Assembly: GCA_024195265.1 (NCBI GenBank)
Contig: JAJLRJ010000005.1
Location: forward strand, 15,005,473-15,069,472
DNA: 64,000 bases
Source of the DNA: Dendrophyllia cribrosa
Lineage: Eukaryota; Cnidaria; Anthozoa; Scleractinia; Dendrophylliidae
Direction of reading: 5' to 3'
Position numbers and translations under genes: made by a program. Below the pieces are notes generated by a model. It had not been told where the DNA came from. It searched no databases and saw only the letters and a list, made by a program, of their open reading frames with translations. Below are positions 9,794-21,000 of this stretch, piece by piece (the first letter of the stretch is position 1; each line of letters starts with the position of its first letter).

Positions 9794-10574
9794 TACAGTC
9801 AAACCTGTATATAACGGTCATCTTAGGAAATGGCCAGGTGACCGTTAAATACAGGGTGACCGCTATATACAGGTTTTCTTTAAACTCTTCTGGAAGTTAA
9901 TGAATAACGTCTTTATATGGAAATAATCAATTAATTTACATTTTATTGACAGTAACAATTAACAGCAACGTTCAAAATACGAGTTAAAGGCCCCTAAAAT
10001 GTCCGTGGAAGAAAATAAAAATAATATAGAAATAAAATGTCTGATAGAAGAGGAATTTGACGCGGAACGCTACCATGGTCTATAAAACAACAGCTGTCAA
10101 CTTGACAAGTACAGTGTAATAATTCAAGGAACTACGCCGAATTCGAAAGTGTGCTACGGGTGTTAGTTCGAAGAAAGAAACTACCGTATTGTTTGAAGGC
10201 GATATGACCCGCTTCCGAGAGCAGAACATCGGCACTTTTGTTGCTATCTGTCGCAACCATGTGTCGGACGCAGGCGATGACATGTATTTGACATGTATTT
10301 GTAGCTCTCTCCTCCGCAGAGGCAAGGTGGTTGCGCTTGAACTCACTTCGCTAAGCGGATTCTCCCTTCTTCCCACACCGAAGCCTCTGCGGAGGACTCC
10401 GCGAGTATTTGTAGTTGTATTTCGTATAATATTTGTATTTGTGTGCGACCCCTGCCCTGGTAGCTACAATTTAATGAGCTGTTGAATAAAGCTTGTCATG
10501 ATTGGCTAATGGTTTGATCGTAATCCAATTTGGTGAGAAGTTCAAGCACGTAACCATGGACGACAATCCTGCTG

Positions 10575-10745
10575 GTATACGTTTAGCCTCTTCCAGGCGT
10601 TCAGTTAGTGGGGCGCGAAAGAGAAATCGGGCGCAGGAGAAAAAAACCGAGGGGGCTCCCCAGCCTTCCCTCGGTTTTTTTCTCCTGCGCCCGATTTTTC
10701 TTTCGCGCCCCACTAACCGAACGCCTGGAAGAGGCTAGTATACGT
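10575..10745. repeat. near-perfect foldback palindrome
   Basis: Two arms of about 80 bases (about 10575-10657 and 10668-10745) are reverse complements, with a loop of about ten bases. The GC-rich core includes GGGGCGCGAAAGA and GAGAAAAAAACCGAGGG. It would form one very long hairpin. Confidence 0.75.
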
Positions 10746-10833
10746 TGGATCAAACTAGTGATCTGATCGGTTTAACAAGTGAAATATACTATAGAAGCAA
10801 AGACCGATACAACGTAGATACAAATTTAAAAGG

Positions 10834-10876
10834 TGTACTATATTTCAGCTGGCCAAACCAGCCTTCTTCAGGTATT
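10834..10876 (-). ncRNA. hammerhead-like motif, left arm
   Basis: On the reverse strand: CTGAAGA (10871-10865), 6-bp stem II around TTTGG, GAA (10846-10844), self-complementary ATAT, A as the site nucleotide, and a short stem I with GTAC. Confidence 0.55.
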
Positions 10877-10935
10877 TCCGTTGTTACGTATACATGTCAA
10901 CTATATATAAAAAGCCAATGTAAATTTTACCTCAT

Positions 10936-10978
10936 TGTACCTGAAGAAGGCTGGTTTGGCCAGCCGAAATATAGTTCA
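10936..10978 (+). ncRNA. hammerhead-like motif, right arm
   Basis: Stem I TGTAC 10936-10940 with GTTCA 10974-10978 (one mismatch), CTGAAGA 10941-10947, stem II GGCTGG/CCAGCC (10949-10954 with 10960-10965), GAA 10966-10968, ATAT 10969-10972, A10973 as cleavage nucleotide. One unpaired A follows the box. Confidence 0.6.
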
Positions 10979-11278
10979 CCTTTTAAATTTGTATCTACGT
11001 TGTATCGGTCTTTGCTTCTATAGTATATTCCAATTTGGTGACCGTTATGTACAGGTAAAAAATAATGAAATTGTGGATTCGGAAAGTCTAAAGGGTGACC
11101 GCGTCCGTTTATATATACAGGTGACCGCTACAGGCAAACTTTACAGTAAATATAAGGCACGATTTTCGGGAAGTTGTTCGGTGACCGTTATATACAGGGT
11201 GACCGTCATATACAGGGTGACCGTTATATACAGGGTGACCGTTATATACAGGGCCGTTATATACAGGTTCAAGTTGTA

Positions 11279-11963
11279 GTTACATACAGCCTCACTCGCT
11301 GAGGCAGGTCCGACTTAAACCAATAGAAGTTTTGGACAAATTCTAATATGATGACCCTTTCAGGGAGAACAAATGGCTTCAACTGAAATGGAGTAGAAAA
11401 ACAAAAATAAATTAGCTGGAAAACGTGCTTTTAGACCCTGGTCAAACGTAGTCGCAAGTCAGAATGATAACATGCTACTACTCGGCCGTCAGGCCAGAGT
11501 TTGCGGCGTGCCGTGCCGGCTTACGATGGCTTGCGATGACTCGAATTTTGGTACACCCTTTTACACCGTTTGGCCACCGATGCTGGTAAACGCGCTTAAG
11601 TGAACGCTAGATGCTCATAGCTTTGTTTGCCGAGGCTTCAATATGAACGCGCGGGCAAGAAAACGAAAACATGCATTACGTATGCATTGAAATGGCTTTT
11701 TCATAACTTGTGAACAACTTGCGTTTAGAAAACCGATAAAAAAACCGTATGCAATCTTCAAATTTTACGTGTTTCTCCATTTCATAAGTTTTAAATTGAT
11801 TTAAATTGATTAAAACTGAGCGCTTACGGGGCTTTATTCCCCTGTCGTTTATGCGCGACACGGCCACGGTCTAACTCCTTGAATTTGCCAGGCTCGGAAA
11901 AGTCCTGGGGCGAGGCTGCGTGACTTCAGATCAGACTGTCACGCACTCACACACGGTGACAAC
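11279..11963. other. spacer and probable MAN2C1 promoter region
   Basis: No coding signal. The last about 100 bases precede the MAN2C1 start codon and must include its 5' untranslated region; no TATA box is evident. Confidence 0.4.
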
Positions 11964-12067
11964 ATGGCGGAGAAACACAGCGCTAGGAAGAACTGGCGAT
12001 GCACATTAGAACGAGCAGAAAAGTTTATTTCTCCGCAATACTTCTCTGATGTTAACTTGTACAGCAG
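11964..12067 (+). CDS. MAN2C1: MAN2C1 exon 1
   Basis: Starts at an ATG in ACAACATGGCGGAG and encodes [12 protein letters not shown] followed by [14 protein letters not shown], a motif like the N-terminus of vertebrate MAN2C1. Donor GTATGT, ends in phase 2. Confidence 0.92.
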
Positions 12068-15000
12068 GTATGTGTTTTTCATATCCACATCACTAAATGT
12101 ATTCGTGTAATATACCTATTTTAGCAGCCTTCTACGTCAAGAATATTTATCGGATCCCTGCGACGATTTTGATCGCGGAAGAAATGGAAACTTGTCAATC
12201 TGCGAAGCTGATTAGCCAACCAGGTTGTGCCAGAAAAACCTTGAATAAGTTTAAAGTAAAACAATAAGCTTTGCATTAATACAATTGTATTTTTAACCAT
12301 GAAACATTAATCAGCTGTTGTTCAAAAGATTGTTGATTCTTAGAAAGTGTGCCACATCACCATCTCCGCCATTCAGCTGATAATGGAATAAACGGCCGCG
12401 AGTTTGTCTATTACCTGAATTTTATAATTGCTTACGATTGGTTTCTTCGGACTGTTTTACTCTTGAATCGATCTTGAAATCATCCAAACGTAACGTTCTT
12501 AAAACATTGCTGCTTCTGTTAAACAGCTGTGTTCCCAAAGGTGCTTTATACCTTTTGTTTGTTGAAGAGCTGTTCCTACAAGTCTATCAAAATAGTGCAT
12601 ACTGCATTGTTTACGAATTGACCAGTCTCAGGTCACCCAGTTCTGACAAATATTGGCATATGCTATTTATGACCAGTCTAGCTGGGCAGTTCTGACAAAT
12701 GGACTAATTTAAGTCTCTTGAGATACAACGTATTAGCAATAAACCACAGCAACAAATGAATGAGGAGTGTCAGATCTTATGCAGACCACATGTACATGTT
12801 CAGCTCCATGACATCGCAGGATATCCATCTTTCTCATATCCAGGCCCCCCTTTTTGAGGAGCATAAAAGGCTTGAAGCCACAGATTGCTAAGGGTAAACT
12901 GGTAGATCTTCCCCTTTCCCCAAGGAGGAGGGGAGGAGTTTCCTCTTTCCACTTCCCATCCCTTTCACTGCATGCCTCTGTCCTGTACTGTTTTCCTATA
13001 TCTCACCACTTCATAGATTCCACCAGCTGGCTTAATTTGTTTATTCTGACTGTATGTCTAAGTGTAATACTTCCAGCAGTCACCTATTGTCCCAGGGTAC
13101 CATCTGCCTGCTCCAATCCCCCCCCCCCCCTGCTTAACTCCAGTCTGTCCACTCCACGTTTCCAGACATGATTCATGGCCTAAAAAAAATATTATTTAAC
13201 AGTCAATACTAATCCTATATAATTTTTGTTAGATTGATGAATGTTTATTCATTTGTCTCACGATGAAGTCACTTTGAGTTATTGACCAAAATATTTTGAC
13301 TGCTATTACTATACTGCTAGTCTTCATCAGGCGATGAGGTCAATTGTTTAAATGTTGCTTTATGTAGCAAATTGTTGGTTCACTGCCCATTGCTTCACAC
13401 GGTACCCCAGTAGGGTAAAAGAGGCTATCCACATACAAGACCTCATCCTAATAACAGTAATAAAGATAGTGGAATTGAAATTCCCGAAGCTTGGATGCAT
13501 GTATACAATCAAGAAGCACAACAGCCAATCATTAACAAATTGGACCTATGAGAGAACAACATCTAGTCGAAATAATAATGAGGATTGAAATGCACAACAG
13601 CAGCAAACCAACGATTACATAAAGCAACTTGTGAACAATCGACCTCATCACATGATAAAGACTAGAGCAGTAGCAGTTAAAATGTCATGATCAACACCTT
13701 AAAGTGACTCCATCGTGAGACAAATGAATAACAATTCATCTATCTCACAAACCATGATGAACAATAACCACATTTTTAATAACATACCATAATTTTTTTC
13801 GTAGGTTGTATCCTAAGAAGCTTGCGGTGAAATCTCTTACACACTTCGCTGCTCCTGGAAGAGTCACATACAATGAGGCTATCAGCAGTGGAAAGTTTGT
13901 TGAAACTCAAGTTGGAAAATGCTTTGGTCCAACGTAAGATGCCATTTTATGTAATCATTTATAATATTTCAATCATTTAGATGCACTCTATGGTTGGTTG
14001 CATAGGCATTGATTACAGCTTACAATAATAATTTTAGGTATGTACATGTATGTTGTGCATGGTGCAAATTTTATTTTCCTTTGTTTAAAACTCATTATCA
14101 TACATTACCATACCCAAAAACAAAGAAAAGAAAATTTGCACCAAGGACAAAATTGCACCACAACATACACATTGTATGAAAACACATTATGTCACCTAAT
14201 ATTATGAAGGCTTTAAAATTTTGTGCTCAAGTACTATATTAAGCCTATTATTATTATTATTACTATTATTATTATTACTATTATTATTATTGTTATTATG
14301 GGGGGGAAAATATTGCCTGGAACCAAACATTTGTCCAAAAATAATGTTTTAAAAGTAATAATAAGCACTAATGTAGCAGGGCTCAAAATTGCGCCTGTAT
14401 CGGGCACATTTGCGACTAAAGATTTTGCTTCTGCGACTAAAATTGTCTATTAGTCGCGATTTTGCGACTGTTATATGGCCTAGCTGATAAAGGAATTATA
14501 TTCAACAGTCTTGTGTCTTACTTGTAATTTTACCCAAAAAATCCTGCGAAATTCACGTTGAATGTTGCGTGACTTATCGTCGATTTCATGCTCCATTAAT
14601 GCGGTTTCCAAGGAGTGTATCATGGGTGCACTTTTTCAGACTTTCTCAGAAATTTTTTGTTTCTCATTTCCAGTTCCGGTAGTAGTAAAAATCTTATTTC
14701 TTCTTTTTGCGACTAAAATTTTTGAACTTGCGACTTAATTTTAGGAATTACTCGCAAATTGCAATTGATTAATTTTTTATAATTTCGAGCCCTGTGTAGG
14801 TGACTCTGATTCACTTAACCCTTCAACTCCCAAGAGTGCATAATGTCAAAACTCAAGAAAAATCCCAAACTTTTTTTTTAATAAAATATTGAAAAACAAT
14901 GGTACCATGCAAAAGTGCTGCCAAAGAGGTTTCACTTGAATGGTCACATCATAGGATTTTGTCAACAGACTCAAAAGTTAGAGCTACAGTGCACATCTCA

Positions 15001-18000
15001 GTTAAAATAAATGGATTGCTTTCTTTCTAATCATATTCAGGTGGTCAACACATTGGTTCAAAGTCATTATTGACATTCCAGAGGAATGGAGTGGAGAAGA
15101 AGTACACTTCAGGTGGAATTCTGCATCAGAGGCCATGGTGATTATTTATTTATAACAATTAAAGCACAACTAAAACTGTGGTGTTAAGCGTACTTCTGAC
15201 TATCAGTTGCAACTCATGGTTACATTTAGTTTACCTGACCTCGAGCTCTGTCCTTGTGTTGTCTCCTCAGGCAGTCACACACAACTTTACTCCACTTTCT
15301 CTCTCTTCAATATTATTCTGGGGTGGGATAACCTTCTGATGAAGCAGCATTTGCATCCAGCTTTAATAATATATTTGACTAGACACACCTGCTCACACTG
15401 TCATTAAAAAAACGGCCGGCATGCAGTGTGCACTCTGAGAAGTTAACTGGAGTTGAGAACATAAATTCTGACCCTCTTCAAGTCCAAATAATGCGAGCCA
15501 GTCACATTCCTAGGTTTGCAGAAATCCACAGAAAATATCTAGCTAATATTTCAGATTATGTAAAGGTAACTAGCTAATTTAAATCCCGGCGTTCAGACCA
15601 CTGCTTAATTAGTAGTTTAAATCTTTATGTTGTTTAGTATAACTGTTGTGGTTCAAATTTTTCTTTGGTTTAAAAATTTTCAAACCAGTTTAGTTTTTAT
15701 TTTCCTTTGTCTCAGATTCATTATCATATTCTGAGACAAAGGAAAAGAAAACTCAAACTGGTTTGAAAATTTTTAAACCAAAGAAAAAATTGAACCACAA
15801 CATAACCACGTTTTTAGCCTCTAGATCTATCTTGAATGTTTTTAAATGTATTAATTCAGACTACCATGAATGGTAATTGAAGTCAATTAGTTCCTTTAGT
15901 TTAGTAAATATTGTACTCCAAACATTACGGGACGTTTGGAGAGATTTTTTCTAAACCTGTTTTTAAAAACTAAACAACATGTTTAGACTTTTTATTTGTA
16001 ATGTAGGTGTGGCAAGAAGGAAAACCCAGACAGGTAGGACATTATCTATATAAATACATGTAGTAAATATATTTTACTGCAGACTCTGTATACATATCTG
16101 TCTAAACATTTTTATAATGAACCAATAAACCCACCTATTTTATGGTTTTTACTTTGCAGTTCTTTAATTCGATGATGAACGAGGCGATGAAATGAAATGA
16201 AATGCATGTGAAGATCTCCTAAGCCACCACTTTGAGAATTTGAAAAATGTGGTTGTAAACTACTTTCAACTACAAAATTTTACCGAAAATTACACTCCCC
16301 AGTAGCGGGTTTTCCTGAGGGCGGTCGTCACTGAGGGGAACTGGTCGTCGCTTATAGCCTGCATGTCCCATAACAGGAGACATATGTACACAAGCTAGCC
16401 GCTAACAGACTACAAGACTAAGTGGTCACAAGAATAGCATTGTTTTTCTTGGGGGGGATCTGCGGAAGCTTTTAGCGGTCATGATCAGCTGCGTTAGATG
16501 TCAAAGGAAATATAATTTTAAAACCATTTGCCTCCCAAGAACGGCCTAAACCAAAGTTCAATAAAAATACCAATTTTTGTTTTTGACAAAGCGCCCCCCC
16601 CCCCCCCCCCCCCCCTTAAATGGTGTCATAAAAACGAAAACAAAATCTAACCCTTTACCAAGGAAAAGAAGTTAGAAATATTGTGTAAGGTAAGATAATG
16701 TTGAATTTATTCAACGTTAATTTTTCCGCTGCAGGGTTTGACCGGCGCTGACGGGCATCAAGAAAGAACAGATTACGTACTCTCAACTAACGCCACTCCT
16801 AACAGGTTAAACCTTCCCTGTTTCTTAAACGGAACATCAACTGTTATGACAAATTGCCGTTAAATTGTTGAAAATAAAGACTAAATTTCAATTATTTAAA
16901 TACAAGTGGAAAATGTAATTTTAGTGTACAAAATAATAGACCATTTTCGTATTCTCGGTATTGAACTGGTACTAGCTTGCAATGGAGGCTCATGCGGGGC
17001 ATTCTTTTCACATGCAAATATTTTTAATGATATTCCCCCCGCATGAGCCTCCATTGCAAGCTAGTTCCAGTTTAATACCGAGAATACGAATATGGTCTAT
17101 TGGATATGAATATCACCTATTTTCTCTTTTTAATTTCCGCGCGCCGCCATTTTGAATTTTTATATGTCATTTGGTTGTTCTCCATTTACAAGAGAGGTCA
17201 AATGAAGGAGGTCGATAAAACCCACTTAGTTTTTTCGAATAATCGCCTGAATCTTGGAAGTATCCGCTATCAACCCTTGATGAAATCAAGGTGCAACGTT
17301 ATAAAAGGTTTATATGAATAACTGAATGTATCACACCAATGTCTTTAAGATATACGTTGTACGTGGAAATGGCGGCCAACGGTATGTTTGGTGCGGGGAA
17401 GGACGGCTTGATTAACGCACCGGACCCCTCACGGGAGTACACGCTATCTATGGCTGAAGTCGCGGTGTTTGATACTGCGTGTTATGAAGTATTAATGGAC
17501 CTGACTGTCATTATAGACCTTGCAAAGGTATGGAATAAAACGTAACAAGAGATGATGTGGTAGTAGAGTGTGCGTAAATGGCAGTTTTGATACTACTGAA
17601 GTGATTGTTAGTGTTGTAATCTTGTAAATGCCAGATTTTACAATCGACACAAGCACTGAGCTCATTCACAAGGGTCCAGTATAGACACTGAAAAACACAG
17701 GCACTGTCCAAGTTTTAAACGGTTTTAATAACCGTCCTGTAGCGCTTGCGTTTTCCTGTTTATGCTTGTTCGCTAAAATCGGACTTTCACAGTCGCGATT
17801 TGAGGACGCACGCGGGTGGAGGACTCCGCGAGATCGCGCCGTGTATCAGACTTTTGGTCTAAGTACGCAGGCTTTATCGTAACAGGTTCGACTAAAGCAC
17901 GACACTGAGTGTTGAAAATGTTAACGTCGTTAACCCATGATACATAATTATGTTGACGCAACATATGTACGAAATATAACTAAATTCATGTCGCTACAAT

Positions 18001-21000
18001 TCAGTTTGCATATTGTTTTGTAGAACCCAAAAATGTGTGCCGTACCGAATTAAAATTTGATTTAGACATCTTGCCACAAATCAGATTTATTGAGCGTTTT
18101 CACTCACGTGACCTTCAGTCCCGTGGGACTCAAATGACAAAGGCCATGGCAACCATGTTGGTGTTCCTAACTAAAGAAGTTAGTTAAAATTCTTTTGTAC
18201 GGGAACACCAATATGGCGGCTATGACGTCAAGTGAAAACGCTCTACATGTATAGTTGTACGGCTTTTGAACCCAACTATTCATACTTATAAAACATGGAC
18301 ATTTGATTACGCGAATTGTCAATCGTTTTTACTTGTGCTTTGTACTTGTGAACGTTTTACAGTACTCTCAAATGCTGCGTTATATTTCAGCATTTTTTAT
18401 CTATATTTTGTCACTTTTTAAACAGAATCTCTCACAAGAAAGTCCAAGAGCTTTTCAAGCTCTTTACACCGCAAATGACATCGTGAATGCATGCCAAGAT
18501 TTGTCAGACCGAACAGCATTACAGAGGTAAAAATACTATGAAATGACCGACACAAACCCACCAGTAACGTTTAAATTCCAATGTATTCTCCGTTATGGGA
18601 TTTTAGCGTTGTAATTGGTTCCCCAGACACATGTTCTCAGCTCATATCCGTGACAAAAATGACAAATCTCATATCTGTGACAAAAATGAAAGCGTTAGCG
18701 ACGGTTTCAGCTGAACATGTTCTTTACTCGGCGAAGAAATGATACCGCAAAATCGTTAATTAGCCCGGGTAAGTCCTTGAATAAACACCCTCGTTTCTCC
18801 TTCAGTTCTTAAGTTTTTTTAAGAGCTTGTTAATGACCTGTCATTAACAAGAAAGCAGTTACGTTTGTGTCCTGGGTCGACGGTTTCATAATAAAGAGTA
18901 TAGACTCGTCAAGTAAAATTACGAGATGTTCGCCTTTTGGTGTCTGTTCGGTTTCAGGGCTCATGAAATCGCTGTCAGATTTCTCAACCAAACAAATGGC
19001 GAATCCCAGCACCAGGTTCACGCGGTTGGAAATTGTCATATCGATTGTGGTAAGAATATTTATAAGACATGCAGACGTGCAACAAGTTATTCTTTTTTTT
19101 GGCAAACGTTTTTCGAAGCTCGCGCAGAGTTCCCAATAAAAATCGCACCCTCGCGGCACTTCGAAACGTTTCATTTTGCTTTTGTAAGTGAATTTTCCGT
19201 CACAGCAGGCCGCCATTACCAGTTACCCAGCATTACCGAGCAACGGAAGCCGGGGAGACTTCCATCTAACAGTGGCGGAGGTGATTGTCATACCCTTTAA
19301 GGGTTAAAATTAGTGGTTTGGTACACCTAAGAGCGTTTGAATCGAAAATAACCACTGTCAGAGATATTCTGATACCTTTTAGGGTATTAAACCAGAAAAA
19401 TATTCTGATACAGGAACAACATAAAAAAATATATATGTGAGCCACACCCACAATGAGAATAATGAGAATAATATTTTAAAAAAGTACAGAAAAAAGTGAT
19501 TTATAAGTTGTTGGTAAAATAATAGTCAATCATATTTTTGTGTTCCAGACTCAAATTTTGCTTCGGGAAAATGTTTCCCATTTTAGTCACATAATTCAAA
19601 AGAAGATTTTTTTAATTTAACTGTGATGCTTAGCTTAGGCAGGCCTTTCCTGAAGTTCTGAAGTTACACTTTTTCAGCTGTCTGGTGCGGCCTATCGGTG
19701 ATGGTGGCTGTACAGTGAACAACGCATCGTAGCCATGTTAGCATTCTCGTTTTAGTACGTAGGAAGTTCCAAAAATGACAAACACTTTGACTTTAGAAGA
19801 TTTATGAAACATACTGTCACATACCGTAAATGCCGTTTATAAGCCCGGGCTTACACAACTTCGTAAGGGTTGTTTGGCTGGCAGGAAAAAATATTGTGAT
19901 AAAGAAAGCGTTATTTCAGTTAATTTGGTATAATTTTTTGTAAATAATTTCTGTTAAGGAACTGCGGTGTGCTTATATATAGGATGGGGTACAACCTGAA
20001 TATTGTTTTGTTACCAAACTGATGGGCCTATAAGCGGGTGGGCTTATAAGCGAGAGGGGTGGGGGCTTATAATCAACATTTTACGGTATCGTGTTTTCCG
20101 CTGACACTGTGTTATTTTACATAGCGTGGTTGTGGCCTATCGCTGAGACTGTAAGGAAGTGTGGTCGAAGTTTTGCAACAGCTGTGAGATTGATGGAGAA
20201 ATATCCTGACTTTAAATTCGTATGCTCGCAGGTTTGTTTTGTTAATTTTTTTTTACTGGAGTGGTTTAATGCTCGTGTGTCTGTTTTAATCCTAAACAGG
20301 CTTGTTCTTAAAAGAGAAAAATCTAAAATTTAAGCCGAAAAGACTGGTTGTTAACATAAACGTTTGCACGGATACTTAACGTTGAAAACCGGTTTTATGC
20401 TTTGTGCTTAAAGTGTACGACTCAATATTTCTTGATATGTATCTTTTACAAAATTTGGTGGGAAATGCTCGCGCGTCGCAAGTTTGAACACTGTGAAACA
20501 GAAACCGAACTGTCCGCGTTAATGCGGGTGTCACACAGTCGCGATTTTGCTTCACGATTACCTGACGATGCGAAAAGTGACAAAAATCATGAGTCCCTCG
20601 CGAGAGGTCTTAGAGCACTTGACGGGCTCTGATATAGGACTTAAGTGGTCTTCAGTGTGTCTTGAAGGACGTGATAAGTCGGCAAACTCTCACGAACATT
20701 TTGACCATGCTCAAAACAATCGTGAGAGTCAGCCGATCTATCTTCGTCGGGTAGCGGACGCCAAACCGTCGTCAACTGCTCTTAAATGCTCTTGACGGTC
20801 GGGAGTTGCTCGTTACATCATCTTAAAGTAGACTTAATGGTCGGACATAGTCGGGAGCGATGGGAGTGTTGCGATGCACTCAAGAGCTTTCAGAGCGATA
20901 CACGAGCAAAACGTGCGACTGGCGATTGCATCTCGAGTATTGACGACCAACTGATGTTATTATGCGTTTGGCTAAAGTCTGCTCCGGCTCACTGCCGATG

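Larger units (their letters stand above)
10783..11030. repeat. inverted repeat pair bearing two hammerhead-like motifs
   Basis: Arms at about 10783-10881 and 10936-11030 are reverse complements (for example TACAACGTAGATACAAATTT), separated by about 54 bases. The layout, with a ribozyme motif near the inner end of each arm, parallels the Penelope-like element at 3952-6761, but the sequence family differs and no protein remains. Confidence 0.65.
9796..11276. mobile_element. composite TA-flanked TIR element with internal repeats
   Basis: The left end CAGTCAAACCTGTATATAACGG mirrors the right end CCGTTATATACAGGTT, with TA outside both (9794-9795 and 11277-11278). This is the pattern of pogo/Tigger-type Tc1-mariner non-autonomous elements. 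Next to the right end the 18-bp phrase GGTGACCGTTATATACAG is repeated about four to five times (about 11180-11260). The interior has received a long palindrome (10575-10745) and an inverted pair with ribozyme-like motifs (10783-11030). No transposase frame is seen. Confidence 0.6.
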
